Assembly: GCA_015075645.1 (NCBI GenBank) | Contig: JABTUF010000001.1 | Location: 558,001-622,000 of the forward strand | Length of the DNA stretch: 64,000 nucleotides | Source: Burkholderiales bacterium | GTDB taxonomy: Bacteria > Pseudomonadota > Gammaproteobacteria > Burkholderiales > Casimicrobiaceae | Direction of reading: 5' to 3' | Shown: piece by piece, positions 1 to 6,879 of the stretch | Numbering within the stretch: the first letter of the stretch is position 1 | How the letters are laid out: every line of letters starts with the position of its first letter | Notes under the pieces: model-generated | What the model was told of the DNA's origin: nothing | What the model saw: the letters and a program-made list of their open reading frames with translations, nothing else | Databases searched by the model: none | Position numbers and translations under genes: made by a program

Positions 1-1718
1 TCGGTCGCGTCGGGGAGCAGGACGTCGGCGAAGTGGTTGGTCTCGTCGCGCGTGTACGCGAACGCGACGACGAACGGGAAGCGCGCCATCTTCTGCTGCA
101 CGCCGGTCGTGTCCCAGAACGAGATCGCCGGATTGGTGCGGTAGACGAACCAGACGTCGGGCGCGGTGACGCGCGGCAGGCCCTTCGGCGTCTCGTCCAT
201 GAACATCCACGAGAAGTGCGTCGGGCCGAGCGCCTGGCTCCAGGGGCCGTCGGAGGCGAGCGGCACCATCGTCTTGTAGGCGTTGCGGATGTTCGGCTTC
301 GGCGACCAGCCCTTGCGGTCGGTCGGGTTCATCGGATAGGCCATGAATCCGTCCGGCCCTGCCTTGACGCTCTTCAGGCGGTCGTTCTGCGGACGGTTCA
401 ACCGCACCGTCGTGCCGATCGTTCCGCCCGGCACTTCGAGCGCGCCGACGAACGCCGCGAGCATCGTGCGCGCCCAGCAGCACTCGTAGCCGCCCCAGCC
501 GTTGTTGACCGTCTTGCCGAGCGACACCGCCACCGGCCGGAACGGCAGCGTCACGCCGTCGACCTCGATCGTCTCGCCGACCCGCGCGTGGTCGAGGTAC
601 TCGTTCGCGATCCGGCGGATGCGCGCGGCGGGCACCTCGCACACGCCTTCCGCCCACTCCGGCGTGTACGGCGCGAGGTGTTCGACGGTCAAGGTGAACG
701 CGGTCGTGCCGCGAAGCGTCCCCTCGGCGAGCACCTCGCCGTCCGGTCCGATCTCGATCGCGTCCGCCTCGTAGCGGCCTTCGAGCGCCTCGGTCATGCC
801 TTCGGTGTCGAACGGCACCGCCGCGAGGCGCGAGGCGTCCCACACCAGCGGCTTCTGCGACTCCCGCTCGCGCAGGTAGTAGCCGTTCGGCCCGACCAGG
901 TAGGGCGACGCGGTGCGCTTCGCGAGGAACGGCAGGTCGAGACGCCTGCGTTCCGCCTCGTGCACCAGCACGTGCATCAGCGCGAACAGGAACGCCGCGT
1001 CGGTCTTCGGCTTGATCGGCACCCACTCGGCCGAGCACGCGCCGGTGATCGACAGGTGCGGCTCCACCTGCACGCGCTTCATGCCGCGCACGCGCGCGTT
1101 CGCGTGGCGCCAGACGCCGACGACGCCGCCCGACGCCTCGACGTTCGCGCCGCAGGAGATCAGGTAATCGGTGCGCGGCGTGTCCGGCGCGACGATGAAC
1201 GCGCGGTGCCAGAACTCGCCGTACAGGTGCTCGGAGTGGTAGCACTTCACGCCCTGCCCCGAGCCGAAGCCCATGTCGACCGGGCCCCACGACGACAGGA
1301 ACGCGGGCAGCGTGCCCATGTACGACTGCGGCGTGCCGCCGCCGCCGAAGGTCGCGGCGACGCGCGGATAGCCGGACGCGTCGACGAGCCCTTCGGCGCG
1401 GATCGCGTTCAGCTTGCCGGCGATGAGTTCGAAGGCCTCGTCCCACGAGATCGGCACGAACCCCGGATCCTCGTCGCGGCCCTTGCGCGGATTGGTCCGC
1501 CGCATCGGCGAGAGCACGCGGCCCGGGTGGTAGGTCTTCTGGACGAGCCCGTAGGCCTTGACGCAGACCTTGCCGCCGCCCGGGTGGATCGAAGACGCGC
1601 AGAAATTCGGCTCGACCTCGGTCGCGACGCCGTCCTCGACCTTGACGGTCAGGAGATCCGGGCCCGCGACGCACTGGTAGCAGTACGTCGGCACCCGCAC
1701 GACGGAGGCCGCGGCCAC
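1..1718 (-). CDS. PadB-like molybdopterin oxidoreductase, catalytic subunit (3' end outside window)
   Basis: Large subunit of the DMSO-reductase superfamily; the closest family I recognise is phenylacetyl-CoA:acceptor oxidoreductase PadB, which oxidises phenylacetyl-CoA to phenylglyoxylate. The N-terminus has the 4Fe-4S motif CYQC, then FCAS and a CVKAYG loop, followed by the typical VPISWDEAF segment. Near the left edge it reads HFADVLLPDAT, the usual wording late in the Mo-bisPGD domain. About 570 residues are in the window. No twin-arginine signal is visible, so it may be cytoplasmic. The start is uncertain: GTG 1718 or GTG 1700, neither with a clear ribosome site, just after the thioesterase stop. 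The substrate is inferred from family resemblance and from the phenylglyoxylate and benzoyl-CoA genes nearby; another Mo-enzyme substrate remains possible. Confidence 0.75.
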   Translation of the reverse strand, partial: MAAASVVRVPTYCYQCVAGPDLLTVKVEDGVATEVEPNFCASSIHPGGGKVCVKAYGLVQKTYHPGRVLSPMRRTNPRKGRDEDPGFVPISWDEAFELIAGKLNAIRAEGLVDASGYPRVAATFGGGGTPQSYMGTLPAFLSSWGPVDMGFGSGQGVKCYHSEHLYGEFWHRAFIVAPDTPRTDYLISCGANVEASGGVVGVWRHANARVRGMKRVQVEPHLSITGACSAEWVPIKPKTDAAFLFALMHVLVHEAERRRLDLPFLAKRTASPYLVGPNGYYLRERESQKPLVWDASRLAAVPFDTEGMTEALEGRYEADAIEIGPDGEVLAEGTLRGTTAFTLTVEHLAPYTPEWAEGVCEVPAARIRRIANEYLDHARVGETIEVDGVTLPFRPVAVSLGKTVNNGWGGYECCWARTMLAAFVGALEVPGGTIGTTVRLNRPQNDRLKSVKAGPDGFMAYPMNPTDRKGWSPKPNIRNAYKTMVPLASDGPWSQALGPTHFSWMFMDETPKGLPRVTAPDVWFVYRTNPAISFWDTTGVQQKMARFPFVVAFAYTRDETNHFADVLLPDAT

Positions 1719-1731
1719 GGCGGGAACCGGG

Positions 1732-2151
1732 TCAGGCGCCCGCCGGCGCGAGGCCCGCCTTCTGCGCCTTCGCGGCGAGGCGCGCCTCGGTCGACTTCTG
1801 GTCGACGACGAAGCGGTGGTGGTGCCCGCGGCAGACGAGATCGACGCCGTCGCGCGCGGACACGTCGAAGGTGATCGCGCGGCCCGAGACCGCGGCGATG
1901 CTCACCGTGATCTCGACCGTCATGCCGAGGAGCGTCGCCGCGAGGTGGTCGATCTCGACGCGGGTGCCGACGCTGTCCTCGCCGGGGTCGAGGTGCGCGA
2001 GCAGCATTTCGCGCGCCGTCACCTCGATGTCGCGCACGAGCATCGGCGTCGCGTAGACGCGCGCCTTCTCGCCCATGAAGCCTATCGTGCGCTCGCGATC
2101 GACCGTGTACGACCGCGTCGCGGCCAATCCGGATACCAGTGTCGGCTTCAT
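1732..2151 (-). CDS. Hotdog-fold acyl-CoA thioesterase (FlK-like)
   Basis: 139-residue single-hotdog protein resembling the fluoroacetyl-CoA thioesterase (FlK) family, with TVDRERTIGFMG near the N-terminus and GHHHRFVVD near the C-terminus. It would hydrolyse a small or aryl acyl-CoA. The ATG at 2151 has a good ribosome site (GGAGGG). Its stop lies about 14 bases before the proposed start of the PadB-like gene, so the two form an operon. Inference: it relieves CoA trapping by releasing phenylacetate or benzoate from stalled thioesters. The exact substrate cannot be read from the sequence. Confidence 0.75.
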   Translation of the reverse strand: MKPTLVSGLAATRSYTVDRERTIGFMGEKARVYATPMLVRDIEVTAREMLLAHLDPGEDSVGTRVEIDHLAATLLGMTVEITVSIAAVSGRAITFDVSARDGVDLVCRGHHHRFVVDQKSTEARLAAKAQKAGLAPAGA

Positions 2152-2268
2152 CGGGGATTCCCTCCGGGCGATTCGTGTCCGCGGCGGCCGGGTGCCCGGA
2201 TTCGCGCCGTGCTTCCCGGCGGGGCCGCGCATCCGTCCGCCGCGGGCGCGCGGCGATCCGGGGCTCGG

Positions 2269-2297
2269 TTGAGGCCCTGCCGATTCCGGACTATTCT
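2269..2297 (+). promoter_or_regulatory. Candidate promoter of the GNAT-Rrf2 pair
   Basis: TTGAGG and TATTCT hexamers separated by 17 bases, about 60 bases upstream of the likely GNAT start at 2357. The FNR-type box lies just downstream, where a bound regulator would repress rather than activate. Confidence 0.4.
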
Positions 2298-2314
2298 GGT
2301 AAGCGGATGCCGAA

Positions 2315-2926
2315 ATGCATTTGATGCGCATCAACGGGAGCGAAAGCGGGGCACGCATGGGGACACGGACGCGGACGACGGCCCGGCCAGGGGGCGCGGC
2401 GCTCGCCCCGACGGGACGCGCGAGGCCGCGGGACGCCCGCGCGCGGACGCGGGCCGCCGCGCGCCGTCGGTCGGGCGCGATCGAGCCGCAGCTCGAGATC
2501 CGTCCCGCGCGCCCCTCCGACCTCGCGCCGGTGATCGCGATCGACACGGAAGTGACCGGGCTCGCGAAGCCCGCCTACTGGCGCGGCATCTTCAGACGCT
2601 ACGCCGACAGCGCGAAGGCGGGCCGCCACCTGCTGGTCGCGACGGCGTCGGGCGAGGTCGTCGGCTTCATCATCGGCGAGGTCCGCGACTGGGAGTTCGG
2701 CTCGCCGCCGTGCGGCTGGGTCTTCGGCATCGACGTGCGTCCCGGCGCGCGCCTCGCCGGCGTGGGCACGAAGCTCCTCGCGGCCATCGTGAAGGCGTTC
2801 CGCCGCTCGGGCGTCGCCACCGTGCGCACCATCCTCGCACGCGAGAACGCGCTGGTGCTCTCGTTCTTCCGGAGCCAGGGCATGATGGCCGGTCCGTTCA
2901 TCTCGCTCGAGATGGAGCTCGGGTGA
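2315..2926 (+). CDS. GNAT-family N-acetyltransferase
   Basis: Acetyltransferase domain from about residue 65 to the end: LEIRPARPSD is the usual first strand, GEVVGFIIGEV is the beta4 region, and VRPGARLAGVGTKLL is a degenerate acetyl-CoA pyrophosphate loop. The first 60 residues are low-complexity and Arg/Ala-rich, so the true start may be ATG 2357 or a later codon; ATG 2315 is the longest form. The stop overlaps the start of the Rrf2 regulator (GTGA), so the two are co-translated. The substrate is unknown. Confidence 0.8.
   Translation: MHLMRINGSESGARMGTRTRTTARPGGAALAPTGRARPRDARARTRAAARRRSGAIEPQLEIRPARPSDLAPVIAIDTEVTGLAKPAYWRGIFRRYADSAKAGRHLLVATASGEVVGFIIGEVRDWEFGSPPCGWVFGIDVRPGARLAGVGTKLLAAIVKAFRRSGVATVRTILARENALVLSFFRSQGMMAGPFISLEMELG
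2321..2334. promoter_or_regulatory. FNR/Anr-type box
   Basis: TTGATGCGCATCAA is a perfect match to the TTGAT-N4-ATCAA FNR consensus. Its centre (2327.5) is 41.5 bases from a predicted minus-strand start at about 2286, and a CAGAAT -10-like hexamer (2298 to 2293) sits at the required spacing. That is the classic activating geometry for the thioesterase/PadB-like operon. The box also overlaps possible early ATGs of the plus-strand acetyltransferase gene. Confidence 0.6.
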
Positions 2927-3363
2927 GGCTGCAGAAGAACACCCGGCTCGCGCTCTACAGCGTGCTCGAGTTCGCGGCGGCCCCCGGCCGCCACGTCGCC
3001 GCGTTCGAGATCGCGGACAAGTACGGCGTATCGCCGCACCACCTCGCGAAGGTGCTCTCGGTGCTCGCGCACGAGGGCATCGTCGAGTCGGTGCGCGGCG
3101 TGGGCGGCGGCTACCGGTTCGCGGCGAACGCGCGCCGCCTGACCCTCGACGACGTGATCCGCTGCTTCGAGGACGACTCTTCCGCCGGCGCCGCCCGGCG
3201 CGACGCCGGAGAACGCACGCCCGCCGGCCGCGCGATCGCGACCGTCCTCGCCGAGATCGACGAGATCGAACGCGCGACGTTCCGGTCGATCACGATCGCG
3301 ACGATGCTGCGGATCATGGCGCGGCAGGACGCCGCACCTCCGGCCCGCCGGCCGCGCCGCTGA
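2923..3363 (+). CDS. Rrf2/IscR-family winged-helix regulator
   Basis: 146-residue Rrf2 regulator. RLALYSVLEFAAAPG is the first helix, SPHHLAKVLSVLAHEGIVESVRGVGGGYRF the recognition helix and wing. It has a single cysteine (CFEDD), so the three-cysteine Fe-S site of IscR and NsrR is absent and it cannot hold that cluster. The GTG start overlaps the GNAT stop. Between the PadB-like and phenylglyoxylate dehydrogenase operons it is a plausible local regulator, but its ligand and targets are not visible. Confidence 0.85.
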   Translation: MRLQKNTRLALYSVLEFAAAPGRHVAAFEIADKYGVSPHHLAKVLSVLAHEGIVESVRGVGGGYRFAANARRLTLDDVIRCFEDDSSAGAARRDAGERTPAGRAIATVLAEIDEIERATFRSITIATMLRIMARQDAAPPARRPRR

Positions 3364-3409
3364 CATCTCCACCCGCGGTGCCGGGCACGCGCCCGGCATC
3401 CTCGGCGAG

Positions 3410-3724
3410 TCACCAGCCGAACTTCGCGCGCGCGGCGTCGCTCATCCGGTCGGGCGTCCACGGCGGGTCGAACGTGAGTTCGACGTCCACCGCGGCGAGC
3501 GACGGGAAGCGGTCGAACACGGCGTCGCGGACCGAATCGCGCAGGTAGTCGCCGACCGGGCAGGTCGGCGTGGTCATCGTCATCGTCACGGCGACCTTGT
3601 CGTCATCGACGTCGACTCCGTAGATGAGGCCGAGATCGACGATGTTCATGCCGGCCTCGGGGTCGATGACGGTCGAGATCGCGGCGAGGACCGCGTCGTG
3701 GTCGGGGATCGAGAGTGCGTCCAT
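3410..3724 (-). CDS. MIP18/PaaD-like Fe-S assembly protein (DUF59)
   Basis: 104-residue DUF59 protein. DPEAGMNIVDLGLIYGV and the TPTCPV cysteine loop identify the family that includes PaaD and SufT, which help mature Fe-S clusters in target enzymes. The end, DPPWTPDRMSDAARAKFGW, is typical. ATG 3724 begins the conserved part; an in-frame codon at 3775 would add 17 residues. No suf or isc genes are adjacent. The nearby Mo/Fe-S oxidoreductase, ferredoxin-fused dehydrogenase and BoxA are all possible clients (inference). Confidence 0.88.
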   Translation of the reverse strand: MDALSIPDHDAVLAAISTVIDPEAGMNIVDLGLIYGVDVDDDKVAVTMTMTTPTCPVGDYLRDSVRDAVFDRFPSLAAVDVELTFDPPWTPDRMSDAARAKFGW

Positions 3725-3863
3725 GCCAGGAGGTGGTCGCCGTGGTAGGGCGACGCCGGTACGAAAGCGCGACACGCCGGAGCGGCGACGGCGCCTCGTC
3801 CGCGCATCTTAGCCCATGGAGCGGCGCCTTCCCCGCCGTGCACCCGCGCATTCGACCGTGCCG

Positions 3864-3877
3864 TTGACCTCGGTCAA
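3864..3877. promoter_or_regulatory. FNR/FixK-type box, TTGAC variant
   Basis: TTGACCTCGGTCAA is a perfect palindrome of the TTGA-N6-TCAA class. It lies between the divergent MIP18 gene and the SDR gene, 93 bases before the SDR start. Only a weak -10 (CACAGT, 3900-3905) is found at the activating distance for the SDR gene, so the target is unclear. Confidence 0.45.
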
Positions 3878-3969
3878 GGCCGCGCGACGCGACGCGCCGC
3901 ACAGTCGTCGCGGCCGCGACCGGGATGGCTCCCTGGGCCGTGGCGCGACCTCGACCCGGGAGTGCCCCG

Positions 3970-4716
3970 ATGCAACTGGCTGGACGCAACGCGATCGTGA
4001 CCGGCGCCGCGCGCGGCATCGGCGCGGCCGTCGCCCGCGCGTACGCGCGCGAAGGCGCGAAGGTCGCGCTCGTCGACCTCGACGGCGACGGCGCCGCGGA
4101 CCTCGCGCGCGAGATCGAAGCCGCCGGCGGCCGCGCCGTCGGCATCGCCTGCGACGTGGGGCGGCGCGACAGCGTCGACGCGATGGCCGCGGAGGCCGCG
4201 CGCGCGCTCGGGCCGATCGACGTGCTGGTGAACAACGCGGGCGTCATCCGCCCGGCGATGCTGCACAAGATGAGCGCCGAGCAGTGGGAGACGGTCCTGC
4301 GCGTCCACCTCGACGGCGCGTTCTTCTGCCTGCAGGCGGTCGCGCCCGCGATGATCGAACGTGGCCGGGGCCGCGTCATCAACGTGACCTCGGCCGCCGG
4401 CGTGCTCGGCACGATCGGCCAGATCAACTACAGCGCCGCGAAGGCCGGCATCCTCGGGCTCACCAAGTCCGCCGCACGGGAACTCGCGAAGCACGGCATC
4501 GTCGTGAACGCGATCGCGCCGGGCGCCGCGACGCCGATGACCGAGACGATCCGCACCGATGAACGGTTCCGCGACCGCTATCTCGAGAAGATCCCGATGG
4601 GCCGCTGGGCCGAGCCCGACGAGATCGCGCCGCTGTTCGTGTTCCTCGCCTCGGACGGCGCGAGCTACGTCACCGGACAGGTGATCGCCGCCGACGGCGG
4701 CATGACCATCTGCTGA
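3970..4716 (+). CDS. Short-chain dehydrogenase/reductase (FabG-like)
   Basis: 248-residue classical SDR. TGAARGIG near the N-terminus binds NAD(P), NNAG follows the fourth strand, and YSAAK supplies the catalytic Tyr and Lys with the Ser in the preceding NVTSAAG segment. DLDGD after the second strand suggests NAD preference. ATG 3970 begins the conserved fold; an in-frame codon at 3925 would add an unconserved stretch. It may oxidise a hydroxyacyl-CoA or an alcohol such as mandelate-type compounds, but the substrate cannot be assigned. Confidence 0.9.
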   Translation: MQLAGRNAIVTGAARGIGAAVARAYAREGAKVALVDLDGDGAADLAREIEAAGGRAVGIACDVGRRDSVDAMAAEAARALGPIDVLVNNAGVIRPAMLHKMSAEQWETVLRVHLDGAFFCLQAVAPAMIERGRGRVINVTSAAGVLGTIGQINYSAAKAGILGLTKSAARELAKHGIVVNAIAPGAATPMTETIRTDERFRDRYLEKIPMGRWAEPDEIAPLFVFLASDGASYVTGQVIAADGGMTIC

Positions 4717-4751
4717 GGCGCCGCGCGCGCCCGGGTTCCCGGCCCGACGCG

Positions 4752-5675
4752 CTACGCCGCCACCGCCCGCGCCGGAACGGCCGTCACCTGCGCCTCGCCC
4801 GCCGTCGCGCGCGCGCGTTCGAGAAGCCGCGCCCAGCCCAGATCGATCTCCGCCTGCAGCGTCGCCTGCTCCGCCGCCGAGAGCCCGCGGTAGCGCCCCT
4901 GCAGCGCGAGATAGTCGGTGACCGGCCGGGGCTTGTGCGCGACGTTGAGCGTGTAGCGCGTCCCGTCCTCGATCTCGTAGAGCGGAAAGGCGCCGCACTC
5001 GACCGCGTAGCGCGCGGCGGTGAGTCCCATGTCGTCGGCGAGTCCCCAGCCGTCGATGCAGGGAATGAGCACGGTGACGATCCGGGTTCCGCGGATCGCC
5101 TTCGCCTTGCGGATCTTCGCGACGAGATCGGGGAGGTGGCTCGCGCTCGCGGTCGCCACGTAGGGCACGCCGTGCGCGGCCATGATCTCGGAGAGGTTCT
5201 TCTTGCGCGAGGTCTTGCCCGCCGGCGTCGAGCCGGTCCGCGCGAACTGCGGCGTCGACGACGACTTCTGCGCGCCGGTGTTCATGTAGCCCTCGTTGTC
5301 GAGGCAGACGTACAGGAAGTCCTCGTTGCGCTCGGCCGCCGACGACAGGCACTGGAAGCCGATGTCGTAGGTGCCGCCGTCGCCGGCGAGCACGAGTACC
5401 TGCGTGTCGCGCTTGCCCTGTGCATCGAGCGCGCGACGCAGTCCCGACGCCGCCGCCGCGCTCGCCTCGAGCGTCGGCTGGTAGACCGGGATCCTCAGCG
5501 AACTCATCGGCTGCGGTCCCGCGATGATCGCCATGCACGAGGGAGGCACCACCGCCATCGTGTCCGGACCCATCGTCGAGAGGATGTGCCGCACCGACAA
5601 CGCCTCGATGCAGCCGGGGCAGGCGGCGTGGCCCGAGCAGAGCATCGGGTCGTCCTGGAGGTCGAACTTCATCAT
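4752..5675 (-). CDS. 2-oxoacid:acceptor oxidoreductase beta subunit (PadI-like phenylglyoxylate dehydrogenase)
   Basis: 307-residue TPP-binding subunit. CSGHAACPGC near the N-terminus provides Fe-S ligands; GDGGTYDIGFQ and LDNEGYMNTG form the TPP/Mg site. With the alpha and gamma subunits it would decarboxylate a 2-oxoacid to its CoA ester and pass electrons to Fe-S centres. The ATG at 5675 lies six bases after the alpha-subunit stop, and a second ATG follows directly. Assignment to phenylglyoxylate rests on the PadB-like gene and the box cluster; a branched-chain or indolepyruvate-type 2-oxoacid is the main alternative. Confidence 0.85.
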   Translation of the reverse strand: MMKFDLQDDPMLCSGHAACPGCIEALSVRHILSTMGPDTMAVVPPSCMAIIAGPQPMSSLRIPVYQPTLEASAAAASGLRRALDAQGKRDTQVLVLAGDGGTYDIGFQCLSSAAERNEDFLYVCLDNEGYMNTGAQKSSSTPQFARTGSTPAGKTSRKKNLSEIMAAHGVPYVATASASHLPDLVAKIRKAKAIRGTRIVTVLIPCIDGWGLADDMGLTAARYAVECGAFPLYEIEDGTRYTLNVAHKPRPVTDYLALQGRYRGLSAAEQATLQAEIDLGWARLLERARATAGEAQVTAVPARAVAA

Positions 5676-5680
5676 GGCGA

Positions 5681-6877
5681 TCACCTCACCCAGATCGATT
5701 CGGGACGCGGCGTCGAGGCGAGCGCGTCGCGCACGAACGCGGCGATCCGCGCCGGCGGCACGTTGACGCCGCCCACGCCGGCGAGGAGCCCATGCACGCG
5801 CGGCGCCTCCGCCATGCCGTAGAGCGCCGCCTTGAGTTCCTGGTGCAGGATCCCGCCGGCGCCCGGCGAGTGATTGCGGTCGAGCACGACGACGTCGCGT
5901 ACGCCCGCGAGCGCCGCGCGCAGCGCGGAGACCGGAAGCGGACGGAACAGGCGCACCTTGGCGAGTCCCACCGCGACCCCGGCGTCGCGCAACGCGTCGA
6001 TCGCCTCGCGCGCCGTCCCGCACATGCTGCCCATCGCGACGACGACCGCGTGCGCGCCGTCGCAGCGGTAGCGTTCGACCACGCCGAAGCTCCGCCCGAA
6101 TCGCTCGCCCCACGCGCGGTCGGCTTCGGCGAGGAGACGCGGCACCTGTCCCATCGCCTCCTCGATCGCCTGCCGGTGGCGGCAGAACATGTCCTGCGAC
6201 ACCACGTTGCCCCAGGACTCGACCCGCGCGGTGTCGAGCCTGTGCGCCGGCGCGTACGGCGGCAGGTAGGCGTCGACGTCGGCCTGCCGCGGCACCTCGA
6301 CCGGCTCCAGCGCGTGCGACACGTAGAACGCGTCGAGGTTGACCATCGCCGGCACCTGCACCGCCTCCGCGACGCGGAACGCCTGGACGACGCTGTCGAG
6401 CGCCTCCTGCGCGCTCTCGACGTAGAGCTGGATCCAGCCGGTGTCGCGCTGCGCGAGGCTGTCGGTCTGGTCGGGCCAGAACGCCCAGGGCGAGGCGACC
6501 GTGCGGTTGATGTTCGCGAGCACGATCGGCGCGCGCGCGCCGGCCGCGTAGTGCAGGAGTTCGTGCATCAGCAACAGGCCCTGCGACGCGGTCGCGGTGA
6601 ACACGCGCACGCCGGCGAGCGAGGCGGGGATGCACGCCGACATCACCGAGTGCTCGGACTCCGGCGTGATGATCTCGGCGTCGAACGCGCCTTCCGCCTG
6701 GAACTCGGTCAACTGTTCGAGCACCGGCGTCTGCGGGGTGATCGGGTAGACCGGGCAGACCTGCGGCCGCGCGAGCCGCGCGCCCCAGGCCACCGCCTGG
6801 TTGCCGGTGAGGAGCATCGTGCGCGGGACGTCCCCGCCCTCCGCACGGGATTCCGGTGTCGCAACGGCGGCATCCAT
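5681..6877 (-). CDS. 2-oxoacid:acceptor oxidoreductase alpha subunit (PadG-like)
   Basis: 398-residue alpha subunit. TGNQAVAWGARLA opens the pyrimidine-binding domain, PVYPITPQTPVLE and PESEHSVMSA are signature segments, and the transketolase C-terminal-like domain follows, with VLDRNHSPGAGG near the end. The ATG at 6877 has GGAGG upstream and lies two bases from the preceding gene's stop, so translation is coupled. It is the second catalytic half of the TPP enzyme. Confidence 0.87.
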   Translation of the reverse strand: MDAAVATPESRAEGGDVPRTMLLTGNQAVAWGARLARPQVCPVYPITPQTPVLEQLTEFQAEGAFDAEIITPESEHSVMSACIPASLAGVRVFTATASQGLLLMHELLHYAAGARAPIVLANINRTVASPWAFWPDQTDSLAQRDTGWIQLYVESAQEALDSVVQAFRVAEAVQVPAMVNLDAFYVSHALEPVEVPRQADVDAYLPPYAPAHRLDTARVESWGNVVSQDMFCRHRQAIEEAMGQVPRLLAEADRAWGERFGRSFGVVERYRCDGAHAVVVAMGSMCGTAREAIDALRDAGVAVGLAKVRLFRPLPVSALRAALAGVRDVVVLDRNHSPGAGGILHQELKAALYGMAEAPRVHGLLAGVGGVNVPPARIAAFVRDALASTPRPESIWVR

Positions 6878-6879
6878 GA

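Noticed and set aside
33..1874. 613-residue plus-strand open frame
   Set aside because: It is antisense to the PadB-like gene, Arg-rich, has no domain, and only reflects GC-rich third positions.
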